A stretch of DNA of 64,000 bases from Clostridium grantii DSM 8605 (GCF_900129965.1 NZ_FQXM01000020.1:1-64000); one strand, 5' to 3'. Positions 25,129-35,679 are shown, numbered from the stretch's first letter. The notes: generated from the sequence alone by a model not told the origin. A program made the numbers and translations.

Positions 25129-28100
25129 TGGCAAAGGTGACATGGACGGATGACCAAAGAGCAGCAATTTATACAGAAGGCTGTAATCTTCTTGTGGCAG
25201 CAGGAGCAGGGTCAGGTAAAACTGCTGTTTTAGTTCAAAGAATTATTAATAAGGTAGCAAATATTAATAAAGCTTTAGATATAGATAAATTGCTTATTGT
25301 AACTTTCACTAATGCTGCAGCTTCCGAAATGAAGGAAAGAATTACAAAGGCAATAAATGGGGAGCTTGAAAAAAATCCTGAATCTGCTATACTTCAAAGA
25401 CAATTAGCTTTGATGAATAAAGCAAGTATAATGACGCTTCACTCTTTTTGTTTAGAAGTAATCAGAAGTAATTTTCATATCCTTGATATAGATCCAAACT
25501 TTAGAGTTGGGGACGGTACGGAAACACTTTTACTTAAAACAGAGGTTATGGAAGAGCTGTTTGAAGAACTTTATGAAGAAGAAACTAGAAAAAAAGAATT
25601 TGAAAGATTATTAGAATGTTATTCAGGGAATAGGGATGATGCAAGATTGCAGGAAATGGTAATGAGTTTGTATCATTTTGCAATGAGTTCTCCTTTTCCT
25701 ATTGAAAAGCTAAATAGTATGGCAGAGGAATTTAATGTTAAAGAAGATTTTGATTTCTCGGAAACTCAATGGGCAAAGGTTATGCTAGAAAATGTTATTA
25801 TTGAAATAGAAGGACTTCAAAAGATAGCAGTAAATGCTTTGAATATTATAAAAAACACAGATGAGTTAAGTAATTACATTGATAATTTTACAGATGATTT
25901 AGCTATTTTACAGGATATCAGTAAAGCAGCGGAAAATTCTTGGGAAGCTCTTAGTACTGCCCTTCAAGAAAGTAAATTTGGAAAGTTAAAGACTATAAAA
26001 GGTGTTGAAGATAAGGAAACACAAGAAACAGTAAAAAAAGCAAGGGATAAGGTTAAAAAACAATTAGAAAAAATAAAAAATGATATTGCCCCTTATAGTT
26101 CAGAAAATGTTTTTGAAGATTTAAATTATTTATACCCAATTATGAGACAATTATCTGATCTGGTTATTAATTTTATTGAAGGATACGGGACAAAGAAAAA
26201 AGAAAAAGGTATTTTAGATTTTAATGATTTTGAACATTTTGCTTTAAAGATACTGGCGCATATTGATGAAGAAGGAAATGTTACACCTACAAAAGCGGCA
26301 ATAAATTTAAAAAATAAGTATGAAGAAATATTAGTGGATGAGTATCAAGATAGCAATGATGTTCAAGAAACTATTATTAATACAATAGCAAGAAAAGATT
26401 CTACTGAAGATAAAGCTAATAATATTTTCATGGTGGGAGATGTTAAACAAAGTATATATAGATTCAGGCAAGCAAAGCCAGAATTATTTTTGCAAAAGTA
26501 TAGTGCTTACATACATCAAAAAAATATCGCTGCTGATGATGAATATATTAATGAGTCTCAACGTAAGATTACTTTATATAAAAATTTTAGAAGTAGAAAA
26601 GAAGTTATTGATGGAGTGAATTTTATTTTCAAACAAATTATGTCTGAGAATGTGGGAGAATTAAATTACGATGATAACGAAAGTCTTAATTTTGGAGCTC
26701 ATTTTCAGGAAAAACAGGATGAAAGCTTCATTGTAGGGGGACCTATAGAGTTACATCTTATAAATAATAATGGCGATGATATTGAGGAAGAGATTTCAGA
26801 AAAACACAGTGAAGAAAGTATCAATGAGGATGAAGAACTTCTTAGCAAGATTCAAATTGAGGCCAGATTTGTAGCTAAAAAAATTAAAGAGTTGATTAAT
26901 AAAGAAGAGTATAAAAATGAAAAACCTTTTAAAGTTTTTGATAATAAATTGGATAAATATAGAAATGTAGAATTTAAAGATATGGTTATTCTATTGAGAA
27001 CCACTTCTAACTGGGCAGAAGTATTTTCAGAAGAATTAAAAAAAGAAGGAATCCCAAATTACTCTGATGTGGGTACAGGATATTTTAGAACCGTTGAAAT
27101 TAGTACTATACTTTCATTACTTCAAATCATTGATAATCCAAGACAAGATATACCTTTAATATCTGTGCTTAGATCTCCAATTGCTTCTTTTACTGAGGAA
27201 GAGTTAATTGATATTAGAGCTTTTGGAAAAAATATAGATTTCTATGAAGCCATGGAAATGTTGATTAACAGTGAACAAGAAGATTATGATTTTGCATTTA
27301 TAAATTTAAAAGAGAAATGTTTTAATTTTATTAATAAACTTAATGAGTGGAGAAAAATTTCTATTCATAAAAGTATAGATGAATTTATTTGGCAGCTTTA
27401 TACGGAAACAGGCTACTTTGGATTTGTAGGGGCTATGTCTGGAGGAGAAGAAAGGCAAGCAAATCTAAAAATTCTTTTCCAAAGAGCAAAACAATTTCAA
27501 CAAACTAGTTATAAAGGATTATTTAATTTTATAACCTTTATTAATAAGCTAAAAATAAATGATGGTGATATGGGAAGTGCAAAAATTTTAGGTGAGAATG
27601 ATAATGTTGTTAGGATTATGAGTATTCATAAAAGTAAGGGCTTAGAATTTCCAGTAGTATTTTTATCTGCTTTAGGTAAGCAATTTAATCTACAAGATTT
27701 AAATAAAAAAGTTTTATTCCATGAGAAATTAGGATATGGGCCAGAGGTTGTTGACCTAGAAAAAAGAATATCTTATCCAACAGTGATGAAACAGGCTATT
27801 AAAAAGAAGGTAAAAGCAGAAAGTCTTTCAGAAGAAATGAGAGTTTTATATGTGGCATTAACTAGAGCTAAAGAAAAACTAATTCTTACTGGTGTTATTA
27901 ATAAAATAGATGAAAAAATTCCAAAATGGATTTTATCATCTCAATCAATCGAAGAAAAATTATCTGAATATGATACTATTAATGCAAAAACCTATTTAGA
28001 TTGGATTGTACCTTCTTTGCTAAGACATAATAATAGACATGAAATTATGAAAGATTTAGATATACCATACTCTGAAACAGTATTAATCAAAGATGAATCT

Positions 28101-28931
28101 CTTTGGAATTTAAATATATGGAAAAAAGATGATATAATAGTAAGTGAAGAAATTATGGAAGGTAATATAGTTATAGATGAATTAAAGGAAATACATGAAA
28201 AACAAGAAGAACTGAATAAAGAAATAGATAAACGATTATCCTGGAAATATGGATATGATAAAGCAGTATCAATGGCGACAAGATTTACAGTTACAGAGCT
28301 TAAAAAAGCAGAAAGAAATAGTGTTCAAAGTGACGAAGGAGAAAATTTATTTAAAACACCAATCATTAAAAAACCATCATTTATGGAAGATAAAAAAGAT
28401 TTAAGTGCTGCTGAAAAAGGAACATTAATACATTTTATTATGCAAAAAATTGATTTAAACAAGGTTTCATCAATAAAGGATATTTACAGTGAAATTGAAA
28501 GAATGGTTGAGAAAGAGTTTATAAGTGAGGAAGAAGCTAAATTTATAAATCCTCATAAAATACTAAATTTCTTTAAATCTAAATTGGGAATTAGCATGCT
28601 TAAATCAGAAAATTGTAGAAGAGAGATTCCTTTTTTGATAGAAGTAAAAAGTACAGAAATTTATGAAGAACTAGAAGAAGACAAATACAAATACAAAGAT
28701 GAAAGTGTATTGCTACAAGGAATTATTGATTGTTTTTTTGAAAAAAACAATGAATATATATTAATAGATTACAAAACTGATTATGCAACAAAAGAAAACT
28801 TAGAAGAGATAAAAGAAAGATATAAAATGCAATTGACATATTACTCAAAAGCTATCGAAAAAATTACGGGTAAAAAAGTCACAAAAAAATATTTGTACTT
28901 ATTTGGCATAGAAGAGGGAATACTTATTTAA
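25128..28931 (+). CDS. addA: ATP-dependent helicase/nuclease subunit A
   Basis: UvrD-type helicase with a C-terminal RecB-type nuclease, 1267 aa. Walker A is AAGAGSGKTAVLVQRI (about 22-37), motif II is VDEYQDSNDVQ, motif III GDVKQSIYRFRQAKPELF, motif V/VI IMSIHKSKGLEFPVVF and RVLYVALTRAKEKL. The nuclease core at the end reads LQGIIDCFFEKNNEYILIDYKTDY. The ATG shares its A with the addB stop (TAATG), so the two subunits are translationally coupled. Full length, no damage. Confidence 0.96.
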   Translation: MAKVTWTDDQRAAIYTEGCNLLVAAGAGSGKTAVLVQRIINKVANINKALDIDKLLIVTFTNAAASEMKERITKAINGELEKNPESAILQRQLALMNKASIMTLHSFCLEVIRSNFHILDIDPNFRVGDGTETLLLKTEVMEELFEELYEEETRKKEFERLLECYSGNRDDARLQEMVMSLYHFAMSSPFPIEKLNSMAEEFNVKEDFDFSETQWAKVMLENVIIEIEGLQKIAVNALNIIKNTDELSNYIDNFTDDLAILQDISKAAENSWEALSTALQESKFGKLKTIKGVEDKETQETVKKARDKVKKQLEKIKNDIAPYSSENVFEDLNYLYPIMRQLSDLVINFIEGYGTKKKEKGILDFNDFEHFALKILAHIDEEGNVTPTKAAINLKNKYEEILVDEYQDSNDVQETIINTIARKDSTEDKANNIFMVGDVKQSIYRFRQAKPELFLQKYSAYIHQKNIAADDEYINESQRKITLYKNFRSRKEVIDGVNFIFKQIMSENVGELNYDDNESLNFGAHFQEKQDESFIVGGPIELHLINNNGDDIEEEISEKHSEESINEDEELLSKIQIEARFVAKKIKELINKEEYKNEKPFKVFDNKLDKYRNVEFKDMVILLRTTSNWAEVFSEELKKEGIPNYSDVGTGYFRTVEISTILSLLQIIDNPRQDIPLISVLRSPIASFTEEELIDIRAFGKNIDFYEAMEMLINSEQEDYDFAFINLKEKCFNFINKLNEWRKISIHKSIDEFIWQLYTETGYFGFVGAMSGGEERQANLKILFQRAKQFQQTSYKGLFNFITFINKLKINDGDMGSAKILGENDNVVRIMSIHKSKGLEFPVVFLSALGKQFNLQDLNKKVLFHEKLGYGPEVVDLEKRISYPTVMKQAIKKKVKAESLSEEMRVLYVALTRAKEKLILTGVINKIDEKIPKWILSSQSIEEKLSEYDTINAKTYLDWIVPSLLRHNNRHEIMKDLDIPYSETVLIKDESLWNLNIWKKDDIIVSEEIMEGNIVIDELKEIHEKQEELNKEIDKRLSWKYGYDKAVSMATRFTVTELKKAERNSVQSDEGENLFKTPIIKKPSFMEDKKDLSAAEKGTLIHFIMQKIDLNKVSSIKDIYSEIERMVEKEFISEEEAKFINPHKILNFFKSKLGISMLKSENCRREIPFLIEVKSTEIYEELEEDKYKYKDESVLLQGIIDCFFEKNNEYILIDYKTDYATKENLEEIKERYKMQLTYYSKAIEKITGKKVTKKYLYLFGIEEGILI

Positions 28932-28945
28932 TTGGAGGACATATT

Positions 28946-29920
28946 ATGGATACTGAAATTAAGAAAATAAATGAATTTAACTTAAATGAAAGAGTGGAAG
29001 GATACTTTATGATTAAAAGTTCTGAGTGTAGAACTTCTACTAACAGTAAGCAATATTTAGATATGGATTTAGGAGATAAAACTGGGGAAATAAATGCAAA
29101 GTATTGGAATATGAATGAAGGTGAAGATAAAATTTATATTCCAAATACTATAGTCAAAATAAGAGGCTTAGTGACTAGTTGGCAAAATAATGTGCAATTT
29201 AAAATTGAAAAAATAAGAGTTGTTAACGAAAGCGATGATATTCAAATTGAAGATTATGTTCCTTCGGCACCATATAAACCAGAAGAAATGTTTAATGATG
29301 TTATGGAATTTTTAAAAAAAATAGAAAATGAAGATATAAAAAATATTGCGGAGTATATAGTTGATGAGAATAAAGTAAAATTAATGCATTTCCCAGCTGC
29401 TAAAAAGAATCATCATGCTATAAGAGGAGGACTTTTATATCATACAACTACTATGTTAAAAGCGGCAGAAAAACTTTCAGAGGTATATACTTTTTTAAAT
29501 ACAGATTTATTATATGCAGGAGTTATTCTTCATGATATGGCAAAAATGCAAGAAATGCTTTCAAGTGAATTTGGAGTTGTATCTGAGTATACTATTGAAG
29601 GACAACTGCTTGGGCACATCATACAAGGTATAAAAAATATAGAAGTAGTGGCAAGTGGCCTTGGTATAGATAAAGAAGTAACTATGTTGTTGCAGCATAT
29701 GGTTTTATCTCATCATTATGAAGCAGAATATGGAAGCCCTAAAAAGCCTATGATTCCAGAGGCTCAAATGTTACATTATCTAGATACTTTAGATGCAAGC
29801 ATGTATGATATGAAAAAAGCTTTAAATGATACAAAAGAAGGAGAATTTTCAGATAGTATTTATTCACTAGAAAGAAGAAGGATTTATAAGCCGTCATTTT
29901 CAAGTAAAAATGGAGTATAA
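28946..29920 (+). CDS. yhaM: YhaM-family 3'-5' exoribonuclease
   Basis: A 324-aa protein with an N-terminal OB fold (about 13-90: GEINAKYWNMNEG, then VTSWQNNVQFKIEKIRVV) and an HD hydrolase domain (HHAIRGGLLYHTTTMLKAAEKLS, LLYAGVILHDMAKMQEM, VLSHHYEAEYGSPKKP). This pair of domains defines YhaM/Cbf1, Mn2+-dependent 3' exoribonucleases that also degrade single-stranded DNA. The ribosome site TTGGAGGA is 8 bases before the ATG. It follows addA by 14 bases and is probably in its operon; association with DNA-repair genes is also seen in other Firmicutes. Confidence 0.9.
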   Translation: MDTEIKKINEFNLNERVEGYFMIKSSECRTSTNSKQYLDMDLGDKTGEINAKYWNMNEGEDKIYIPNTIVKIRGLVTSWQNNVQFKIEKIRVVNESDDIQIEDYVPSAPYKPEEMFNDVMEFLKKIENEDIKNIAEYIVDENKVKLMHFPAAKKNHHAIRGGLLYHTTTMLKAAEKLSEVYTFLNTDLLYAGVILHDMAKMQEMLSSEFGVVSEYTIEGQLLGHIIQGIKNIEVVASGLGIDKEVTMLLQHMVLSHHYEAEYGSPKKPMIPEAQMLHYLDTLDASMYDMKKALNDTKEGEFSDSIYSLERRRIYKPSFSSKNGV

Positions 29921-29952
29921 AATTTATTTTCTATATGAAAATATTTACAATA

Positions 29953-29981
29953 TAGACAAAAGAGAAGGTATACTTTATAAT
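29953..29981 (+). promoter_or_regulatory. Promoter of glgA-glgP
   Basis: TAGACA (29953-29958), a 17-base spacer, TATAAT (29976-29981), about 85 bases before the glgA start. Confidence 0.65.
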
Positions 29982-30066
29982 TTTTAGTAACTACTTGGTT
30001 TACATGAGACATAGCTAAAAAAAAGGTAAATCAAAATAAAAAAATCTGATGAGCGAGGTTATGTTT

Positions 30067-31503
30067 ATGAAAATTCTATTTGTTGCTTCGGAAGCTTTCC
30101 CATTTATAAAAACAGGGGGATTAGGCGATGTTGCTTATGCTTTACCAAAAGCATTAAGAAAAGTTGGCGTAGATGCAAGAGTTATTATACCGAAATATTC
30201 TCAAATAAAGGATCATTTTAAAGATAAAATGACAAAGTTATGGGATTTTGAAGTGCCAGTAGGAGAAAAGAATCAATATTGTGGATTATGGAAATTAGAA
30301 CATGATGGTATACCATTTTACTTTATAGATAATGAAAGTTATTTTAATAGAGAAAATCCTTATGGAGAATACGATGATGGAGAAAGATTTGCTTATTTTT
30401 CAAAAGCAGTTTTAGATTCAATAGTGCATTTTGATGAGTTTGTACCTGATATACTACATTGTAATGACTGGCATACTGCAATGTGTATCCCAATGCTTCA
30501 AGCATTTTATCAAAATCAAGGTATTTATCAAAATATGAGAACAGTTTTTACTATTCATAATTTGAGATATCAAGGAGTTTATGGAGAAGAAGTATTATGG
30601 CAACAATTAAATCTAGATAGTGGATACTACAGCGAAGATAAATTAAAGTTTCACGACGGAATTTCCTTTATGAAGGGTGGAATTGTTTATGCTAATGCTG
30701 TATCAACAGTAAGCCCAACTTATGCTGAAGAAATTAAGAATGAGTATTATGGAGAAGGCTTACATGGGTTACTTCAATCAAAATCAAGCAATTTATTTGG
30801 AATACTAAATGGGCTTGATACTGATATAAATGATCCGAGAACAGATATGCATATGTTTGTAAATTATGATGAAAATACTTTAGATAATAAAGCTAAGAAT
30901 AAAGAAAAACTTCAAGAAATGCTGAATTTACCCGTTAATAGGGATATTCCTATGATTGGAATGGTAACAAGATTAGTTGATCAAAAGGGATTAGACTTGA
31001 TTCAAGCTGTTATTGGAGAGATGTTGCAAGAGGATATACAATTTGTAGTGCTAGGAACTGGAGACAGGCAATATGAAGATATGTTTAAGTTCTTTGCTTG
31101 GAAATATCCGACTAAATTATCAGCTAATATCTATTTTGACGCTTCGCTAGCTCAAAAAATTTATGGGGCTTCAGATATGTTCCTTATGCCATCTCAATTT
31201 GAACCTTGTGGAATTGGTCAATTAATTGCTTTAAGATATGGTAGTATACCTATAGTTAGAGAAACTGGAGGACTAAACGACACAGTATTCTCCTACAATG
31301 AGTTTACTGGAGAAGGAAATGGATTCTCTTTTGCAAACTTTAATGCTCATGATATGTTATATACTATAAGAAGAGCAATAGGTTGCTATTGGAACAAAGA
31401 AACTTGGACAAAACTAGTTTATAGTGGTATGACTGGAGATTATACTTGGGATAAATCTGCAGGAGAATATATTGATATGTACAATTGGGTACAAACACAC
31501 TAA
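30067..31503 (+). CDS. glgA: Glycogen synthase (ADP-glucose)
   Basis: GT5 glycogen/starch synthase, 478 aa, using ADP-glucose to extend alpha-1,4-glucan. N-terminal KILFVASEAFPFIKTGGLGDVAYALPKAL has the KxGGL substrate motif. C-terminal EPCGIGQLIALRYGSIPIVRETGGLNDTV is the second conserved site. I use the ATG at 30067 because GCGAGGTT is the only ribosome site, at the right distance; the ATGs at 30049 and 30061 overlap it. In many species the gene lies with glgC/glgD and glgB; only glgP is next to it here. Confidence 0.95.
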   Translation: MKILFVASEAFPFIKTGGLGDVAYALPKALRKVGVDARVIIPKYSQIKDHFKDKMTKLWDFEVPVGEKNQYCGLWKLEHDGIPFYFIDNESYFNRENPYGEYDDGERFAYFSKAVLDSIVHFDEFVPDILHCNDWHTAMCIPMLQAFYQNQGIYQNMRTVFTIHNLRYQGVYGEEVLWQQLNLDSGYYSEDKLKFHDGISFMKGGIVYANAVSTVSPTYAEEIKNEYYGEGLHGLLQSKSSNLFGILNGLDTDINDPRTDMHMFVNYDENTLDNKAKNKEKLQEMLNLPVNRDIPMIGMVTRLVDQKGLDLIQAVIGEMLQEDIQFVVLGTGDRQYEDMFKFFAWKYPTKLSANIYFDASLAQKIYGASDMFLMPSQFEPCGIGQLIALRYGSIPIVRETGGLNDTVFSYNEFTGEGNGFSFANFNAHDMLYTIRRAIGCYWNKETWTKLVYSGMTGDYTWDKSAGEYIDMYNWVQTH

Positions 31504-31540
31504 AGCAAAAGAAATGCAAATGAAGGTAAGGGGTGAAAGT

Positions 31541-33976
31541 ATGAAATTTAATAAAGAAAGTTTTAAATCGGATTTCAAGAAAAAAATTGAGAATATGTTT
31601 GGAATGGAATTAAATGATTCCTCCAAGTTACAGAAATACGTAGCACTAGGAAGTTTGATAAAAGATTATAGTACTGAAAATTGGATAAAAACAAATAAAA
31701 CTTATAAAGCTAATGGGAATAAGCAAGTTTATTATTTTTCAATGGAGTTCTTGATTGGAAGATTGTTAAAAAGTAATTTAATAAATTTAGGAATTGAAGA
31801 ACAATGTGCTGATGCATTAAAAGAACTTAATATTGATTTTAATGAATTAGAAGAATTAGAGGCAGATGCTGGACTTGGTAATGGCGGTCTTGGTAGACTG
31901 GCTGCATGCTTTTTAGATTCTATGGCTTCAATTGGAGTTCCAGGTCATGGTTGTGGGATTAGATATAGATATGGGTTGTTTGAACAAAAAATAGTTGATG
32001 GATATCAAGTTGAAATACCAGATAATTGGTTAAAAGAAGCGAACGTTTGGGAAACAAGAAAAGATAATAAATCAATTATAGTAAAGTTTAATGGAAATAT
32101 TGTTTCTGAAATGAAAAATGGAAGACTAAATTTTACTCATGAAAACTATACAGCAGTAAAAGCGGTTCCGTATGATACTCCAGTTATCGGTTATAAAAAT
32201 AATACTGTTAATAACTTAAGATTATGGAGTGCAGAAATGGTTGAAACTGAAGAAGAATTTGATTTTTGTGGATTTAGTAAAGGTGATTATGGAAGAGCTC
32301 AAAATTATAAATCTTCTATAGAGTCAATTTCACAAATTCTTTATCCAGATGATTCTCATACAGAAGGTAAAATCTTAAGATTAAAACAACAATACTTTTT
32401 AGTTAGTGCAGGACTTCAAAGCATACTAAGATCTTATAAAGCTAGCGAAAAAAGTATTCATGATTTAGATAAATATGTATCTATTCATATTAATGATACG
32501 CATCCATCCATGGCTGTAGCTGAGTTGATGAGAATTCTAGTTGATGAAGATGAATTGACTTGGGAGGAAGCTTGGAGAATAACTACTAATACAATGTCTT
32601 ACACAAACCATACAATTTTATCAGAAGCTTTAGAAAAGTGGGATATTAATATTTTTAAAGAGTTATTACCAAGAGTTTATTCTATCATTAAAGAAATAGA
32701 TAGAAGATTTAAAGATGAGATTTTACAAAAACATCCTAATAATTGGGAAAAAGTAAATAGTATGTGTATAATTCATGATGGAAAAGTAAGAATGGCTAAC
32801 TTAGCTATAGTAGGAGGCCACTCTGTTAATGGAGTTGCTAAATTACACACAGAGATATTAAAAAATAGAGAACTTGCAGATTTTAATAGATTCTATCCAA
32901 ATAAATTTAATAATAAAACTAACGGAATTACTCATAGAAGGTGGCTTATTCAATCAAATCCTAAATTAACCGAAGCTATAAATGAAGCTATTGGCAAGGG
33001 ATGGGTTAAAGAACCTAAGCAATTAGTAAGTTTATTGAAATATGCTAAAAATGAAGACTTTAAAGAAAAAGTATATAATATAAAGAAAGAAAACAAAGAA
33101 GTATTTTCAAATCATGTAGCAGAAAAGTATGGAGTTAAAATCGATCCTAACTCAATTTTTGATGTTCAGGTAAAAAGACTTCATGCTTACAAGAGACAGG
33201 CAATGAACTTGATGAATATAGTTCATTTATATAATACTTTAAAAGAAAATCCTAATATGGATATTGTACCAAGAACATTCTTCTTTGGAGCAAAAGCTTC
33301 ACCTAGTTACTATTTAGCTAAAGAAACTATAAAATTAATAAATACTGTAGCTTATAAAATAAATAATGATAAAAGCATCAATGATAAAATTAAAATTGTA
33401 TTTTTAGAAAATTATAGAGTTTCATTAGCAGAGAGAATTATTCCTTGCGCAGATTTAAGTGAACAAATTTCTACGGCATCAAAAGAAGCTTCTGGAACAG
33501 GAAATATGAAGTTTATGATGAATGGTGCAGTTACCATTGCAACACTTGATGGAGCTAATGTAGAAATAAGAGATGCAGTAGGGGATGATAATATTGTAAC
33601 TTTTGGTATGACTGCAGAAGAAGTAATGAATCATGAAAAATATGGTGGATATTGCTCAAGAGATTATTATAATGATGATATGAGAATAAAAAGAATTATT
33701 GACGGAATAATGGGTGGACAATTTGGTGGTTATAACAATGAGTTCAATAATATTTATAATTCTTTAATTAACTATAATGATGAGTACTTTGTGCTTAAAG
33801 ACTTTGATTCATATGTAAAAGCTCAAGATAAAGTTAATAATCTTTATAAAAACAGAAGCAAATGGATGGAGATGTCCATAACAAATATAGCTCACTCAGG
33901 AATATTCTCTAGTGATAATACTATTAAAGAATATGCTAATGAGATATGGAATACGAAACCAATAAATATTAAATAA
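31541..33976 (+). CDS. glgP: Glycogen/starch phosphorylase
   Basis: GT35 alpha-glucan phosphorylase of 811 aa, releasing glucose-1-phosphate from glycogen with a PLP cofactor. Motifs: DAGLGNGGLGRLAACFLDSMAS, HINDTHPSMAVAELMRILVDE, VQVKRLHAYKRQAMN and the PLP-lysine region EASGTGNMKFMMNGAVTIAT with its Lys. The ATG at 31541 has AAGGGGTG 7 bases upstream; the longer frame from 31472 overlaps the end of glgA and was rejected. Transcribed with glgA. Synthesis and breakdown enzymes in one operon point to a storage cycle, perhaps linked to sporulation. Confidence 0.96.
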   Translation: MKFNKESFKSDFKKKIENMFGMELNDSSKLQKYVALGSLIKDYSTENWIKTNKTYKANGNKQVYYFSMEFLIGRLLKSNLINLGIEEQCADALKELNIDFNELEELEADAGLGNGGLGRLAACFLDSMASIGVPGHGCGIRYRYGLFEQKIVDGYQVEIPDNWLKEANVWETRKDNKSIIVKFNGNIVSEMKNGRLNFTHENYTAVKAVPYDTPVIGYKNNTVNNLRLWSAEMVETEEEFDFCGFSKGDYGRAQNYKSSIESISQILYPDDSHTEGKILRLKQQYFLVSAGLQSILRSYKASEKSIHDLDKYVSIHINDTHPSMAVAELMRILVDEDELTWEEAWRITTNTMSYTNHTILSEALEKWDINIFKELLPRVYSIIKEIDRRFKDEILQKHPNNWEKVNSMCIIHDGKVRMANLAIVGGHSVNGVAKLHTEILKNRELADFNRFYPNKFNNKTNGITHRRWLIQSNPKLTEAINEAIGKGWVKEPKQLVSLLKYAKNEDFKEKVYNIKKENKEVFSNHVAEKYGVKIDPNSIFDVQVKRLHAYKRQAMNLMNIVHLYNTLKENPNMDIVPRTFFFGAKASPSYYLAKETIKLINTVAYKINNDKSINDKIKIVFLENYRVSLAERIIPCADLSEQISTASKEASGTGNMKFMMNGAVTIATLDGANVEIRDAVGDDNIVTFGMTAEEVMNHEKYGGYCSRDYYNDDMRIKRIIDGIMGGQFGGYNNEFNNIYNSLINYNDEYFVLKDFDSYVKAQDKVNNLYKNRSKWMEMSITNIAHSGIFSSDNTIKEYANEIWNTKPINIK

Positions 33977-34006
33977 AAGATTAAAATTGATTTTAAAAGT
34001 AAAAAT

Positions 34007-34048
34007 AAAAGCCTTTATCATTTATATTTGATAAGGGCTTTTAGTATT
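34007..34048. terminator. Bidirectional terminator between glgP and the LysM gene
   Basis: AAAAGCCTTTATCA and TGATAAGGGCTTTT form 14-base arms with one G-U pair. It serves the convergent genes on both sides. Confidence 0.85.
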
Positions 34049-34091
34049 TTGTATTTTTAAAAAATCAAAGTTTTTCTTGAAAAATTCTTAA

Positions 34092-34760
34092 CTATCTTGA
34101 TGTTGTTGTAGATTTATAATTTGTATTTTTCTCTGTTGTACTGGTTGTGGTGGTTGCTTCGTCAGGTATATAAATATTTAAGCCAATATTAAGTTCTTTT
34201 TCATTTGTGATATTGTTTTTATCCATAATAATTTTCACAGCTTTTTCAGGGTCTGTTGAAGGTAAGTACTTTATAGCTAAACTGTATAAAGTATCTCCTT
34301 TATTAATAATATGAGGAATGGTATTAGCAGTATTTATTTGATTTTGAGGAATTAAAATCTTAGAACCAATTTTTAAAACATCAGTTTCTCTAATATTGTT
34401 AATTTCGGTTAACATCCTCAAAGCAGAATTATAAATACTCCAGCTCATTTGAGTTGTTGCTATTGAGTATAAAGAATCTCCTTCTTTAACCAAGTATTCA
34501 ATATATTCATCTTCAGCAACATTTTTTTGCTCTTCACTATTTTTAGCAGAAGAATCGCTATCCTTTGATGAGTTTTTATCAGTATTATTACTAATATCAG
34601 TTTCATCTAGAGTATTGTCTTTAGCCTCCATAGCATTTTGAATAGGTGCTTCTGGTTTATTGTAATTTAAAGTTCTGTAAATAAAAAATAAGCCTACAAT
34701 AAGAAAAGTCAAAGTGCAAATAATAATTATGGGTTTTTTGAAAAATTTCAAAATCAACAC
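34092..34760 (-). CDS. Membrane-anchored protein with two LysM domains
   Basis: A 222-aa protein: N-terminal membrane helix (about 9-28, IIIICTLTFLIVGLFFIY), an acidic Ser/Asp/Glu linker (about 35-80), then two LysM peptidoglycan-binding repeats (EYLVKEGDSLYSIATTQMSW..., about 86-135, and HIINKGDTLYSLAIKYLPS..., about 148-200), and a Thr/Ser-rich tail. It probably sits in the membrane with the LysM domains in the wall. The AAGGAGGTG ribosome site is good. No catalytic domain is present, so it could be a scaffold or a sensor for cell-wall material. Confidence 0.85.
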   Translation of the reverse strand: MLILKFFKKPIIIICTLTFLIVGLFFIYRTLNYNKPEAPIQNAMEAKDNTLDETDISNNTDKNSSKDSDSSAKNSEEQKNVAEDEYIEYLVKEGDSLYSIATTQMSWSIYNSALRMLTEINNIRETDVLKIGSKILIPQNQINTANTIPHIINKGDTLYSLAIKYLPSTDPEKAVKIIMDKNNITNEKELNIGLNIYIPDEATTTTSTTEKNTNYKSTTTSR

Positions 34761-35096
34761 CTCCTTGTATAGTGTTTAAGTATTAACTATCTATCTTGAA
34801 GTATTGACAATTATTTTATTTTTAAACATGAAAATGTATTTTATATGCAAATAAAATAAAGAACTACTTAATTACAACTAGCAAAATCTATGGACAAACA
34901 AAACATAAGAGTACTGAAATCTAACTGGGTGGAAGTACTTTTTCTATTGTAGGTTGAATATGTAATTATGTTTTTCAAATTAACAATTTTGTTATATAAT
35001 AGAAAAATGAAGATTGTGAAAAAAAATTCTTGTAATATATTATTACGACGACAGATTAATTAAAATTAAGGGAAATTATATGAGGAGACGAGATAA
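34761..35096. other. 336-bp divergent gap
   Basis: AT-rich. TATAAT at 34995-35000 with a small palindrome (TAACAA/TTGTTA, 34981-34994) just before it is a likely -10 for the + strand gene. AGTACT repeats near 34908-34913 and 34934-34939 could form a weak hairpin. I see no gene here. Confidence 0.4.
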
Positions 35097-35474
35097 ATGA
35101 AATTTAAAGGCAATATAGGGATACTGATTAGTGTGTATGTCGGGTTTATAGCATCTACAATAACAACAATAGTGATGAGTGATGATAAAAAATTAGCTAC
35201 AGGGGCATGTACCGTAGCATTTATTTTAATTAGTGTTTTCTTTTTAGGATTTAATTGGATAAAAGAATTTGAAATAATCCATAATAAAATAATTTTTAGA
35301 AGAATTTTTTGGTCAAGTGAAATATTAATTAAGGATATAAAAGACGTTAAATGGACAAAAAGAAAATTTATAATTAATAGGAAAAAGAAAGCACCTATTA
35401 ACTTTTATTTAGACCAAATTAAACAAAAAGAGTTGGGAAAATTCTGTGAATTTATTGAAAAAAATATACAATAA
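35097..35474 (+). CDS. Small membrane protein with PH-like tail
   Basis: A 125-aa protein with two membrane helices (about 7-26 and 36-56) and a C-terminal domain reading KEFEIIHNKIIFRRIFWSSEILIKDIKDVKW and IINRKKKAPINFY, which has the look of a bacterial PH-like fold (as in DUF304 or YdbS-type proteins). I do not recognise it beyond that. The ribosome site GAGGAGACGAG is good. It ends with its own terminator before the ECF sigma gene, so it is not in that operon. Confidence 0.65.
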   Translation: MKFKGNIGILISVYVGFIASTITTIVMSDDKKLATGACTVAFILISVFFLGFNWIKEFEIIHNKIIFRRIFWSSEILIKDIKDVKWTKRKFIINRKKKAPINFYLDQIKQKELGKFCEFIEKNIQ

Positions 35475-35508
35475 AAAAATGCTGCAATGATGATCAATAC
35501 AAGTAAGG

Positions 35509-35554
35509 ACACTAGATAGTTTTGTATTACAACAAAGTTAACTGGTGTTTTTTT
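35509..35554 (+). terminator. Terminator before the ECF operon
   Basis: ACACTAG (35509-35515) and CTGGTGT (35542-35548), with one G-U pair and a long loop, then TTTTTT. Confidence 0.55.
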
Positions 35555-35653
35555 GTTACCATTATATAGAGTTAATTAAGCATCACTTGAGAATAAGTAT
35601 TGACAAGATTATACAAATAATGAAAAATAGTTGAATTTATTTATAGTTAAAAG

Positions 35654-35679
35654 TGTAACTTTTTAATTTCTCATACGAA
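35654..35679 (+). promoter_or_regulatory. ECF-type promoter of the sigma operon
   Basis: TGTAAC (35654-35659), a 16-base spacer and CGAA (35676-35679) match the TGAAAC-N16-CGTA style of ECF sigma promoters, so the operon may be self-activated. Confidence 0.5.
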
